A stretch of DNA of 41,385 nucleotides from an uncultured Clostridia bacterium. Its GTDB lineage: Bacteria; Bacillota; Clostridia; TANB77; CAG-508. Below, one piece after another: positions 26,501-33,468 of this stretch. The stretch is taken from NCBI GenBank assembly GCA_946401865.1, contig CAMIVO010000012.1, positions 1 to 41,385 of the forward strand, given 5' to 3'. Below the pieces are notes generated by a model. That model was not told the DNA's origin, did no database searches, and saw only the letters and a list, made by a program, of their open reading frames with translations. The stretch's first letter is position 1; every line of letters begins with the position of its first letter. A program made the translations under genes and the position numbers.

Positions 26501-27765
26501 ATATCTACAATACTTGTAACTTCTGGTTCAAAAGTTTTTGCAGCTTTATAGTGTGCAATTGTTTCTATTTCACCAATATCAACATTTAACGCGGTTTGTA
26601 TTAATTGCTCTCCATAACCAGTAACACCACTAAATCTTATTTTAGCTTTTTGTGGCAAAATAGAATACAATTCTTTAAGCATTTTAATTGTACTATTTAA
26701 AGGACTTCCTTCATTACTACCATATATAGAATGTAGGAGTTTACCATCTTTATCTATTAAAACTAATTTTGTAGTTGTAGAACCTGCATCAATTCCTAAA
26801 TAACAGTCTCCCTCATAGTTTTCCAAATTAGCTTTAGGAGTCGTTGCTAGACTATGTCTTTTTTTAAATTTTTCGTATTCGGATTGATTTTTAAACAATG
26901 GGTCAATTGGGTGAGTTGTATTATCATTTGAATTTTTAAAATTTTCTATTTTTTGAACTAATTTTTCATTTGTGAAAGGAATTTCTTCTAGGGAATCAAG
27001 GGCTGCACCAGTTGCAACTAAAAGATGGGCTTCTTCAGGAACTATTATTTCATCATCTTTTAAATTTAGAGTTTTAATAAATCTATTTCTAAGTTCAGAA
27101 AGATATGTAAGAGGACCTCCTAAAAATGCGACTTTACCTCTAATTGGCCTACCACAAGCAAGTCCTGAAATTGTTTGATTAACTACTGCTTGAAAAATAG
27201 ATGCGGCAATATCTTCTTTTGCTGCTCCTTCATTAATTAATGGTTGAATGTCGGTTTTAGCAAAAACACCACATCTTGAAGCAATTGGGTAAATTGTTGT
27301 ACAGTGTTTTGCAAGCTCATTTAAACCAGCAGTATCAGTATTTAAAAGGCTTGACATTTGGTCAATAAAAGCACCTGTACCACCAGCACAGGTTCCATTC
27401 ATCCTTTGTTCAATAGATTTATCAAAATAAATTATTTTTGCATCTTCACCACCAAGTTCAATTACTACATCTGTTTGTGGAATGTATTTTTCTACTGCTC
27501 TTTTGCAAGATACAACTTCTTGTATAAAATTAACGCCTAAAAATTTTGCAGCAGACATCGCCCCAGATCCTGTAAGAGCAAGTGTAAATTTTGAATTTTG
27601 GTATTTGTCATTTAGTTCATATAACATTGTGCATATGGTGTTTTTTGTGTCTGAAAAATGTCTTCTATAATCTTTATATATTATTTCTTTATTGTTATTC
27701 ATTATTATAACTTTTACTGTTGTAGAGCCAACATCTAATCCTACGTGTAATATATTTTGTTCCAT
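23512..27765 (-). CDS. Giant acyl-CoA dehydratase activase-like protein (two BcrAD/BadFG ATPase domains + DUF2229 + HgdB-like region)
   Basis: The 1417-aa protein belongs to a conserved anaerobe family combining two activator ATPases with a dehydratase-like part. Domain 1 (about 1-270) has DVGSTTVK and the cysteine sites MNGTCAGGTGAFID and SRCGVFAK. Domain 2 (about 320-590) has DAGSTTTK, EACSSGCGSF and SRCTVF. These cysteines correspond to the [4Fe-4S] ligands of HgdC-type activators. A cluster CNRCENHC lies near 635, a DUF2229 region near 690-800, and the C-terminal part has DACYPS and QTGGGCRATNY. Related enzymes pass single electrons, driven by ATP, to 2-hydroxyacyl-CoA dehydratases or benzoyl-CoA reductases. 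The substrate of this fused family is unknown. The length is normal. Confidence 0.9.
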   Translation of the reverse strand: MEQNILHVGLDVGSTTVKVIIMNNNKEIIYKDYRRHFSDTKNTICTMLYELNDKYQNSKFTLALTGSGAMSAAKFLGVNFIQEVVSCKRAVEKYIPQTDVVIELGGEDAKIIYFDKSIEQRMNGTCAGGTGAFIDQMSSLLNTDTAGLNELAKHCTTIYPIASRCGVFAKTDIQPLINEGAAKEDIAASIFQAVVNQTISGLACGRPIRGKVAFLGGPLTYLSELRNRFIKTLNLKDDEIIVPEEAHLLVATGAALDSLEEIPFTNEKLVQKIENFKNSNDNTTHPIDPLFKNQSEYEKFKKRHSLATTPKANLENYEGDCYLGIDAGSTTTKLVLIDKDGKLLHSIYGSNEGSPLNSTIKMLKELYSILPQKAKIRFSGVTGYGEQLIQTALNVDIGEIETIAHYKAAKTFEPEVTSIVDIGGQDMKYIHLKDGAIDTIMLNEACSSGCGSFIETFAKSLNLEISEFVKQAIDAKRPVDLGSRCTVFMNSKIKQAQKEGYSVGDISSGLSYSVIKNALQKVMKIRDFNTLGDKIVVQGGTFYNDAVLRAFEKIVGKNVIRPDIAGLMGAYGIALIAKEQYETNLNMEYYSTIAKNEDLDKLDIKITHTRCNRCENHCKLTINTFGNGKRYISGNRCEKGAGNTDSHKKNLPNLVKYKYERIFEYKPLTEEQASRGTIGIPRVLNMYEDYPFWFTFFTNLGFRVIISEKSTRATYEKGMESMPSESVCYPAKLSHGHIESLIEQGIQTIFYPCMPYNRKEQEKADNKFNCPIVISYSEVLKNNVENLKRDDITFINPFLPFDIPNLVKRVLEVPEFKKYNFSKQELISSAEKAEAEYQKCKEDIRNRGKETVRYLKNNNLKGIVLAGRPYHIDPEINHGIDTLITSLGLAVLTEDSISNEVEVKRPIRVVDQWMFHSRLYAAADFVGKNDNLELVQLNSFGCGVDAVTTDQVEEILRSFGKMYTLIKIDEVNNLGAVKIRIRSLIASMNKRQKEKLEGNYEINKKMFTKKMKKDYTVLIPMMLPIHFELLEPAINSCGYNMHLLRECTPHTVETGLKYVNNDACYPSILVTGQMIEALESGEYDVNKTALIMSQTGGGCRATNYIGFIRKALKDAGFEQVPVISLNVAGLEKASGFKLTPNMVEKLLRGVILGDLLQKMLHKNKAYEVKKGQSQMLFTQWMEKSKDLVTIGSNKDFKNAIYQIVDEFEHVELDLSKEKPKVGIVGEILIKYHPFGNNHVVDLLEKEGAEVVLPDFMGFIKYMATNKITFNKLLNTNKTASTLSKIALNLIDIMEKDLKKALSKSKKNYLPLTDIWDLQDKVKGILSIGNQTGEGWFLTAEMVEYIEHGIENIVCVQPFACLPNHVVGKGVIKTIRQKYPFANISPVDYDPGASETNQANRIKLLMTVAKDNLKLKNK

Positions 27766-27811
27766 TTGTTTACTCCTTAAATTTTATGTTAAATTTAATT
27801 AATTCTTATTA

Positions 27812-27840
27812 ATTTTACAACATTTTAGGGCTTTTGTCAA
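27812..27840 (-). promoter_or_regulatory. Promoter of the activase-like gene
   Basis: On the minus strand TTGACA (27840-27835), a 17-base spacer and TAAAAT (27817-27812) precede AAGGAG and the start codon at 27765. Confidence 0.75.
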
Positions 27841-27889
27841 TGTGGGATTGAGACAATAAAAATACTTTTCTATATTTTATTGTGTTCGC

Positions 27890-27918
27890 TTGTTTTCTAG
27901 AATAAAACAGAGTATAAT
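27890..27918 (+). promoter_or_regulatory. Promoter of the small toxin-like mRNA
   Basis: TTGTTT (27890-27895), a 17-base spacer and a perfect TATAAT (27913-27918). Transcription would begin near 27925, giving a leader of about 45 nt. That leader contains a TCCTTT/AAAGGA hairpin (about 27926-27941), and its pyrimidine arm could also pair with the GAAAGGGGG ribosome-binding site. Confidence 0.7.
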
Positions 27919-27968
27919 GCTATTATCCTTTTCATAAAGGAAAAACTTGTGAAAGGGGGTGCAATATT

Positions 27969-28058
27969 ATGACTTCTTTTGAATTAATCTGGCGATTAAT
28001 TATATTATTGTTATTAAGCATTAATGATAATGAAAGTCAAGATGAAAACAAAGATTAA
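27969..28058 (+). CDS. Small hydrophobic peptide, putative type I toxin (Fst-like layout)
   Basis: A 29-aa peptide starting MTSFELIWRLIILLLLS: a short N-terminal cap, one hydrophobic helix (residues 6-18) and a strongly charged, mostly acidic tail. The ribosome-binding site AAAGGGGG is well placed. It is too short for standard gene calls. It is supported as a gene by its own promoter, its own terminator, and a convergent small RNA whose sequence matches the start codon region. Fst/Ldr-type toxins are membrane-damaging peptides of about 30 aa encoded in this way. This peptide's sequence is not one I recognise, and its tail is more acidic than that of Fst. Confidence 0.75.
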   Translation: MTSFELIWRLIILLLLSINDNESQDENKD

Positions 28059-28065
28059 TCTTTGG

Positions 28066-28092
28066 AGGCGGACGACGACCGCCTTTTTCTTT
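28066..28092 (+). terminator. Terminator of the toxin-like mRNA
   Basis: AGGCGG (28066-28071), loop ACGACGA (28072-28078), CCGCCT (28079-28084), then TTTTCTTT. Six bases of the loop (CGACGA) are complementary to the whole loop of the antitoxin RNA terminator. Confidence 0.88.
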
Positions 28093-28093
28093 A

Positions 28094-28157
28094 ATAAAAA
28101 AAGAGATATGCGACGACATATCTCAGTGCAAATTATGACTTCTTTTATTTGCTTGCT
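28094..28157 (-). ncRNA. Putative antitoxin small RNA (RNAII-like), about 64 nt
   Basis: The RNA is read convergently to the toxin mRNA. Its 5' hairpin pairs GCAAAT with ATTTGC (28152-28147 and 28133-28128) and exposes a 13-nt loop, AAAAGAAGTCATA, complementary to the toxin start codon and first codons. Its 3' end is the terminator GAGATATG-TCGTCG-CATATCTC (28124-28103) followed by TTTTTTT. The plus-strand direct repeats at 27959-27980 and 28126-28146 differ by a single inserted base. This is the arrangement of the par/Fst RNAI-RNAII pair: loop-loop contact first, then pairing over the start codon. Confidence 0.78.
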
Positions 28158-28163
28158 AAACTT

Positions 28164-28192
28164 ATTATAGCATTAATTTTATTATATGTCAA
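28164..28192 (-). promoter_or_regulatory. Promoter of the antitoxin small RNA
   Basis: On the minus strand a perfect TTGACA (28192-28187), a 17-base spacer and a perfect TATAAT (28169-28164). It is stronger than the toxin promoter, as expected for an excess of antitoxin. No start codon with a ribosome-binding site follows, so the product should be non-coding. Confidence 0.85.
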
Positions 28193-28201
28193 ATTTTTTT
28201 T

Positions 28202-30070
28202 TTAATGTACTTTATAAGTTGAATTTGCAATTTTTTCTGTTTTTACTGTTTCTCCATTAAGTTTTAAAGTTCTGTATGTTGTTGCTTTTATATAAGATGA
28301 AGTTCTTGAAACATTAGCATATACACTTACATCATATTCTGTTGGTTCTTTTACGCCCCAAATTTGAAATTTAGCAACTCCTCCTGAAACAGAACATGTA
28401 ATTTTAATTGCATAATTTCTAGAGTTTTTAAATTTAAAGTCTTTTACACCATAAACAACTGTTGCATCTCTTCCCGCGGTAACGTAAGAAGGAACAAATT
28501 GGTGATTATAAAGTTCTACCATTTCCAAATTTGCAAATAAAGCAGCATTATATAATGTTGATGATATTTGACAAATTCCACCACCGAGTCCATCTACTAC
28601 TTGACCATTTTGGTATATAGCTGCGTTTTTATATCCTGCAGAAATTGTTCTTTCACCAACAACTCCATTATATGAGAATACTTCTCCAGGCATTAAAACT
28701 GTACCATTGATTTTATTTGCAGCTAAACGTAAATTTGTTGTTCTATCTGCATTTGAAACATAATTAGTTGAAAAAGAACCTAGTAGGTCTGGGAATGCTT
28801 CTTGACCAATCATATTAGTTGTAACACTTGGATATAAAACTTTTAAAGGAATTTCACATTCTTTTTCACTATTTTGTACAATTTGTTTTGCTTCTTCAAT
28901 GGAAATATTAAAGTCTATACCATTTTCAGAAGGAAATATAGTATATGGGTCTTTGGTGTAGTATGCATCTTTTGGATCTTTATAGACATTTGTATATATT
29001 TCATCTATGTTTATTTCTTTAGGATTTTGAGTTTTAACATCTATGTTAATAGGATTATTTATGTAAGATAAAGTTATAAGTTGTGATTTTATATTGTTTG
29101 TTGTTGCTTCAACATTAACAACATTACCAGGTGTACCTTTTGTTATAATTAACTTATTATCTTCAATATAATAACTACTTTCAACAATAGCATCAGGTAA
29201 TTCAGTAGAAATATTATTTAAAAATTTAGTTAATAATTCTTGATTTAATGTATATACTGGTGTAATATTTTTATTTTTAATCATAGAAATAAGTATATTA
29301 TAATTGTCTTGAAAAATATTACCATTTTTTCCATAAGAAAAAGCATAATCAATAGCTGAATCTATATCATAATTTAATTCAATTTCTGATGTTTTTATAA
29401 AGGTCTTATAATCATTATAAACAAGAGTAATGTCATTTGAAAGTTGATTTGTATAATAGTTATTTAATTTTTCTTTTGCTTGAGATTTTGTGCAATATGA
29501 TAAATCAATAGAACTAATAGAAATTCCCTTTGCAATAACTTCTTTATTCTTATAATTATAAAAAGTTAAAACACCAAAGGCTAATAACATAATAGTTAGA
29601 ATAATTGACAAAATTATGAAAAAAATAGTTAATTTATTTTTTTTCTTTGAAGATTCATCCTCATAATAATCATCATCATATTCTTCTTCTTCAGTATCAT
29701 CAATTTTATCATTTACCTCAGTTTCAAAATTTTGGTTTTCTAAAGGCGTTTCTGAAGGTTTTGTATTAATATCATTTATTTCTTCTTGTGTAGACATTTC
29801 TTGGGGTTCTAATTCAGATTCGGGATCTGCTTTAGTTTTAATGTTAGTTTCTTTTTCGTCAGTTTTAGAAGTAGCTGAATGTTTTAAGATTTGATTAGAT
29901 GTTTTTTTATTTACTTCGAGTTTTTCTTTTTTGTTTTCTAAACTTTTCTCATTTTCAACATTCTCAGTACTTTTAATTTTTTCCTTCTTTTTAGTCTTTT
30001 TCTTTTTTTCTTTTGCTGAAGTCAAATTTTCACCTTCAACTATTTCGACTTTTTCTTCCTCAATTATCAT
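28202..30070 (-). CDS. VanW family protein with peptidoglycan-binding-like domain
   Basis: The 622-aa protein has a long charged cytoplasmic N-terminus (about 1-145, Lys/Glu-rich, low complexity), one transmembrane helix (about 147-170) and an extracellular part. This part begins with YoaR-like/PG_binding_4 repeats (about 180-400) and ends in a VanW domain (about 425-565; FSTNYVSNADRTTNLRLA, LMPGEVFSYN, GGGICQISSTLYNAAL). A beta-rich tail follows. VanW proteins occur widely in spore formers and sit in the envelope, but their enzymatic activity is unproven. It has its own promoter inside the end of the upstream gene. The start follows AGGGGAAA. Confidence 0.88.
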   Translation of the reverse strand: MIIEEEKVEIVEGENLTSAKEKKKKTKKKEKIKSTENVENEKSLENKKEKLEVNKKTSNQILKHSATSKTDEKETNIKTKADPESELEPQEMSTQEEINDINTKPSETPLENQNFETEVNDKIDDTEEEEYDDDYYEDESSKKKNKLTIFFIILSIILTIMLLAFGVLTFYNYKNKEVIAKGISISSIDLSYCTKSQAKEKLNNYYTNQLSNDITLVYNDYKTFIKTSEIELNYDIDSAIDYAFSYGKNGNIFQDNYNILISMIKNKNITPVYTLNQELLTKFLNNISTELPDAIVESSYYIEDNKLIITKGTPGNVVNVEATTNNIKSQLITLSYINNPINIDVKTQNPKEINIDEIYTNVYKDPKDAYYTKDPYTIFPSENGIDFNISIEEAKQIVQNSEKECEIPLKVLYPSVTTNMIGQEAFPDLLGSFSTNYVSNADRTTNLRLAANKINGTVLMPGEVFSYNGVVGERTISAGYKNAAIYQNGQVVDGLGGGICQISSTLYNAALFANLEMVELYNHQFVPSYVTAGRDATVVYGVKDFKFKNSRNYAIKITCSVSGGVAKFQIWGVKEPTEYDVSVYANVSRTSSYIKATTYRTLKLNGETVKTEKIANSTYKVH

Positions 30071-30117
30071 TTTTTTTTCCCCTATAAATTTTTTATTAAA
30101 AACAATATATCATATCT

Positions 30118-30146
30118 ATATTACAATATTATTAAGTGTTTGTCAA
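30118..30146 (-). promoter_or_regulatory. Promoter of the VanW-family gene
   Basis: Minus-strand TTGACA (30146-30141), a 17-base spacer and TAATAT (30123-30118). The -35 box overlaps the stop codon of the GerMN gene. Confidence 0.75.
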
Positions 30147-30670
30147 TGGGTAAACGTACCAGAAAAAACATCATTTTTTTCATTATTTATCATAAATTTA
30201 ACTGAATTTACTTCATTTAATTGTGATAATGTATTTAATATACTATTTATAATATTATATTTTTGATCTTCGTTTTCAAAATTTAATATTTCGTCAGAAA
30301 AATCTAGTGTTACACAGTTGTTTTTTATGTATGCATCCAATATCTGAGTATTTTCTGGAAAAACTTTAGATAAATTTTCAGAATTAGGCCCTAAAATCAG
30401 TAAATTAACAAGCTCCTTATAAGGATTCTGTAACAATAAAACAGAATCAATTAATTTTCCTTCAGATTTTAAAGTATTAGAGTTTTTATCTAAAAAATAC
30501 AGAGTTACAACAGTTTCTCTTAACTGTGTGTCGCTTATTTCCTCTTCTGGAGTATATTCTTCAATATTTTCTGAGCTATTGGAATCAAATTTTTTTACTA
30601 CAAAGCTAATTAATATTAAAATAATTGCAAGCACAAAAATAAGAAAAAAAAGTAATTTTTTGTTTTTCAT
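30143..30670 (-). CDS. GerMN-domain membrane-anchored protein
   Basis: From ATG 30670 the 175-aa protein has an N-terminal transmembrane helix (about 5-25) and an acidic linker. A single GerMN domain (about 55-175) carries VTLYFLDKNS, NPYKELVNLLILGP and NNCVTLDFSDEIL, the core pattern of the family. GerM contributes to spore germination and septal peptidoglycan work in Bacillus, where two such domains are present; single-domain versions are common in Clostridia. ATG 30670 is preferred over the upstream ATG at 30709 because AAAGGAT precedes it and the protein then begins MKNKK before the hydrophobic helix. It lies upstream of the VanW-family gene on the same strand. Confidence 0.85.
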   Translation of the reverse strand: MKNKKLLFFLIFVLAIILILISFVVKKFDSNSSENIEEYTPEEEISDTQLRETVVTLYFLDKNSNTLKSEGKLIDSVLLLQNPYKELVNLLILGPNSENLSKVFPENTQILDAYIKNNCVTLDFSDEILNFENEDQKYNIINSILNTLSQLNEVNSVKFMINNEKNDVFSGTFTH

Positions 30671-30785
30671 AATTAATAATATCCTTTCATATAAAGTTCT
30701 ACCATTCATAAATTTATACTTTTGTTAAAATATTTTGTTGAATTGTAGCTAATACATTATATTGTGCTTTGTCCTTTTTAGAACA

Positions 30786-30965
30786 TTATTTTAATATTTT
30801 ATAAAGTTTAATATATTTTTTAAATCTATGGAAATCATTTAAAAACAATTCGACTTCATTTAAAGAATTTATTGTTTTATTTTTTAATTCTTTAATATTT
30901 ATCTTTTTGTCTTTATTTGAATGTGGAAGAGGTGGAGGATTATTACTAAATATAATATTGTTCAT
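30786..30965 (-). CDS. Small basic protein, 59 aa, unknown function
   Basis: The reading frame starts MNNIIFSNNPPPLPHSN and continues as a Lys-rich, probably helical segment (about residues 18-59, with ELFLNDFHRFKKYIKLYKI). The ribosome-binding site AAAAAAGGAGA lies 6 bases before the ATG, the strongest sign that it is real. There is no signal peptide and no cysteine. It sits alone between the GerMN gene and the structured repeat, and is just below the length usually called. I do not recognise the family. Confidence 0.6.
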   Translation of the reverse strand: MNNIIFSNNPPPLPHSNKDKKINIKELKNKTINSLNEVELFLNDFHRFKKYIKLYKILK

Positions 30966-31035
30966 TGAAAAATCTCCTTTTTTATTGTATAATATGAGAA
31001 AAATATATAATATGTGAGAAATAAAGTTTTGGGAT

Positions 31036-31233
31036 TAGTTAGAAATACATTAATAATTTATGAAATTCCGAATGTGATTGGAGGTCGTGCTAGAGAAAGT
31101 TAATTTTAATAAACTGAGGAAGCGAAGGCTTGCGAAGCAAGAGCAGCGAGAGGCTCGGTTTGTTAAAATTTACTTTCTCTCGAGACCGCATTGAGCCGAG
31201 GAATTGATTAAATTATTAATATATTTCTAACTA
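31036..31233. repeat. Structured palindromic element, copy 2
   Basis: A 198-bp imperfect palindrome closing with TAGTTAGAAATA (31036) and its complement ending at 31233. It contains the same asymmetric loop as copy 1: CGAATGTGATTGGA (31069-31082) facing TTGAGCCGAG (31191-31200). A long inner helix (GAGAAAGTTAATTTTAATAAAC with its complement) and an apical region with AGCAGCGAGAGG follow. Its helices have different sequence from those of copy 1. No protein-coding frame is evident. It lies just upstream of the trmN6-like gene. Confidence 0.6.
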
Positions 31234-31266
31234 TAGAAAATAAATTCCAATTTGAGGACAAGATAT

Positions 31267-32022
31267 ATGAATATAGAATTAGAAGAAAATGAAAGAATTG
31301 ATGATTTAGAATATAATGGTTTAAAAATAATTCAAAATAAAAACGGATTTTGTTTTGGAATAGACAGTGTACTTTTAACAGATTTTTCAAAAGAAATAAA
31401 ACCTAATTCTAAAATTATGGATTTAGGAAGCGGAACAGGAATTATTCCCATATTATTATCTGCAAAAACTAAAAATACAAATTTTATAGGTGTGGAAATT
31501 CAAGAAGAAGTTGCTCAAATGGCAAATAGAAGTGTAAGGTTAAATAATCTTGAAGATAGAATAATAATTCAAAATGAAAATATTTTGAATTTAAAAGACA
31601 AATATAGAAGGGGAAGCTTTGATGCAATTACCACAAATCCGCCATACAAAAAAATAGATACAGGAATAGTAAATGAAAATAATAAAAAATTGCTCTCAAG
31701 ACACGAAATAACAGCTTCGTTAGAAGATTTTATAGAAATATCAAGTTTTTTACTAAAAGATTATGGCGAGTTTTATATGGTACATAGGCCAGATAGATTA
31801 GTTGATATTTTCTACTTTATGCGTAAATTTAATATAGAGCCAAAAAAAATAAAATTTGTTTATCCAAATAAAAATAAAAAATCAAATATTATCCTCATAA
31901 AAGGAGTAAAATGTGGAAAACCTTTTCTAAAATTTGAAGATAATTTATATGTATATGATGAGAAAGGGAATTATACAGAAGAAATTTTAAAGATTTATAA
32001 TAAGACTGAGGAACAAAGTTAG
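31267..32022 (+). CDS. tRNA1(Val) A37 N6-methyltransferase-like protein (TrmN6/YabB family)
   Basis: This is a class I SAM-dependent methyltransferase of 251 aa. It has the SAM motif DLGSGTGIIP (about residues 52-61) and the catalytic NPPYKK (about 123-128) typical of N6-adenine methylation. The family modifies A37 of tRNA1(Val) in E. coli, and the Firmicute members (YabB) are usually linked to rsmI, as here. ATG 31267 is taken as the start because GAGGAC precedes it; TTG 31252 lacks a ribosome-binding site. rsmI follows 42 bases after the stop. Confidence 0.85.
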   Translation: MNIELEENERIDDLEYNGLKIIQNKNGFCFGIDSVLLTDFSKEIKPNSKIMDLGSGTGIIPILLSAKTKNTNFIGVEIQEEVAQMANRSVRLNNLEDRIIIQNENILNLKDKYRRGSFDAITTNPPYKKIDTGIVNENNKKLLSRHEITASLEDFIEISSFLLKDYGEFYMVHRPDRLVDIFYFMRKFNIEPKKIKFVYPNKNKKSNIILIKGVKCGKPFLKFEDNLYVYDEKGNYTEEILKIYNKTEEQS

Positions 32023-32064
32023 GAGAAAGTATTGAATTTTACAAATAAGGAGAGGAGATTTGTA

Positions 32065-32883
32065 ATGATTGGAAAATTATATTTGGTTGCTACACCAATA
32101 GGAAATTTAGAGGATATTACATTAAGAGCATTACGAATATTAAAAGAAGTTGATTTAATTGCTGCAGAAGATACAAGACAAACTTTAAAATTATTAAATC
32201 ATTATGATATAAAAAAGCCATTAATAAGTAATCATAGACACAATGAAGAAAATAGAGAAGATATATTAATTGAAAAATTGAAAGAAGGAAAAAATGTTGC
32301 AGTTGTCTCTGATGCTGGAACACCAGGTATTTCTGATCCAGGGGAAGTAATTGCTAAAAAAGCAATTGAAGAGGGAATAGAAGTAATACCAATTCCTGGA
32401 GCGTGTGCTGCAATTTCTGCTTTAATTGCATCTGGATTAGATACAAAAGAATTTGTTTTTTATGGATTTTTACCGTTAAATAAAAAATTAAGAAAAGAAA
32501 AATTGGAAGAAATAGAAGTTGAAACTAAAACAGCAATTATATATGAAGCACCTCATAAATTAAAAGAAACATTAAAAGATTTTTCAGGAATTCTTGGAAA
32601 TAGAGAAGTTGTTTTAGCAAGAGAAATAACTAAAATTCATGAAGAATTTATTAGAGGAAGTATTGAAGAAATTATACAAAAAAGTGAAAATTTAAAAGGT
32701 GAAATTATTCTTTTAATTGAAGGAACAAAAAAAGAAAAAAAAGAAAATTTTTTAAATAATCTAGATTTAAAAGATCATTATAATTTTTATGAAAAACAAG
32801 GTTTGGAAAAAAAAGAAATAATTAAAAAAATTGCTAAAGATAGGGGAGTTAGTAAAAACGAAATATATAAGCAGTTTATATAG
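32065..32883 (+). CDS. rsmI: 16S rRNA (cytidine1402-2'-O)-methyltransferase RsmI
   Basis: RsmI methylates the ribose of C1402 in the decoding centre of 16S rRNA. From ATG 32065 the protein has 272 aa and shows the tetrapyrrole-methylase fold motifs. LYLVATPIGNLEDITLRAL is at the N-terminus, AEDTRQT near residue 35, SDAGTPGISDPG near 89 and IPGACAAISAL near 115. The ATG is preferred to TTG 32032 because AAGGAGAGGAG precedes it and RsmI proteins begin in this way. It forms an operon with the tRNA methyltransferase and ends before a strong hairpin terminator. Confidence 0.95.
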   Translation: MIGKLYLVATPIGNLEDITLRALRILKEVDLIAAEDTRQTLKLLNHYDIKKPLISNHRHNEENREDILIEKLKEGKNVAVVSDAGTPGISDPGEVIAKKAIEEGIEVIPIPGACAAISALIASGLDTKEFVFYGFLPLNKKLRKEKLEEIEVETKTAIIYEAPHKLKETLKDFSGILGNREVVLAREITKIHEEFIRGSIEEIIQKSENLKGEIILLIEGTKKEKKENFLNNLDLKDHYNFYEKQGLEKKEIIKKIAKDRGVSKNEIYKQFI

Positions 32884-32941
32884 AGTGAAAATGAAAAGTG
32901 GTAAATAAAAGATTTGATATTAGAGGTTGGTGATAAAAAAT

Positions 32942-32990
32942 CGGAAGTAGGAAGTTATATTTTAAACTTCATACTTCCAATTTTTTTTAT
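32942..32990 (+). terminator. Terminator after rsmI
   Basis: GGAAGTAGGAAGTT and AACTTCATACTTCC pair with one internal mismatch, and are followed by AATTTTTTTT. An A-run before the stem makes it usable on the opposite strand for the convergent abrB-like gene. Confidence 0.85.
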
Positions 32991-33043
32991 AATTTTTTTT
33001 TGAATAAAAAAATTTTAAGTTTAATTTATAATACATAATTTTT

Positions 33044-33286
33044 TTATAGCTCAGAAATACTTTCTAAGCATTTTTTACAAATAAGTTTATCTTTATATAT
33101 TTGTAAATCTTTTGAATTATTGCAAAATATACATCCTTTTTCATATTTTCTAAGCATTATAGAATTTCCATCTAGAAATATTTCTATTGGATCTTTTTGC
33201 TCAATGTTAAGTTTTTTTCGTATTTCTTTTGGGATTACAATTCTCCCTAGTTCATCTAAATTTCTTACAATTCCAGTTGATTTCAT
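33044..33286 (-). CDS. AbrB/SpoVT-type transition-state regulator with C-terminal zinc ribbon
   Basis: The 80-aa protein has an N-terminal SpoVT/AbrB swapped-hairpin DNA-binding domain (MKSTGIVRNLDELGRIVIPK, EIRKKLNI; residues 1-47). A four-cysteine zinc ribbon follows at C52, C55, C70 and C73. AbrB proteins repress post-exponential genes and are themselves repressed by Spo0A in Bacillus. The zinc ribbon in place of the usual C-terminal dimer domain is the form often seen in Clostridia. The ribosome-binding site is AAAAGGAGGG. Tandem Spo0A-box-like sites lie in the upstream region. Confidence 0.9.
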   Translation of the reverse strand: MKSTGIVRNLDELGRIVIPKEIRKKLNIEQKDPIEIFLDGNSIMLRKYEKGCIFCNNSKDLQIYKDKLICKKCLESISEL

Positions 33287-33341
33287 AAAATTCCCTCCTT
33301 TTAAAATTTTTTATTTATTTTTTATATAATTATGTTTAATT

Positions 33342-33384
33342 AATTGACTAAAAATATATTACCATATTTTTACAATTTAGTCAA
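33342..33384 (-). promoter_or_regulatory. Promoter of the abrB-like gene inside an inverted repeat
   Basis: Minus-strand TTGACT (33384-33379), a 17-base spacer and TAATAT (33361-33356). The region is bounded by an inverted repeat, TTGACTAAA at about 33344-33352 and TTTAGTCAA at 33376-33384, which could be an operator, possibly for autoregulation. Confidence 0.6.
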
Positions 33385-33440
33385 TAAAAAAATGTAAAAA
33401 AATTCCATATAATGTAAAAAATATAATTGAAAAATCAATA

Positions 33441-33459
33441 TTTGTCGAAATATGTCGAA
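33441..33459 (+). promoter_or_regulatory. Tandem Spo0A-box-like sites between abrB and a small peptide gene
   Basis: TTTGTCGAA (33441-33449) and TATGTCGAA (33451-33459) are ten bases apart. They end ten bases before the -35 box of the plus-strand promoter and lie about 57 bases from the -35 box of abrB. Confidence 0.55.
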
Positions 33460-33468
33460 CGATTTTTC

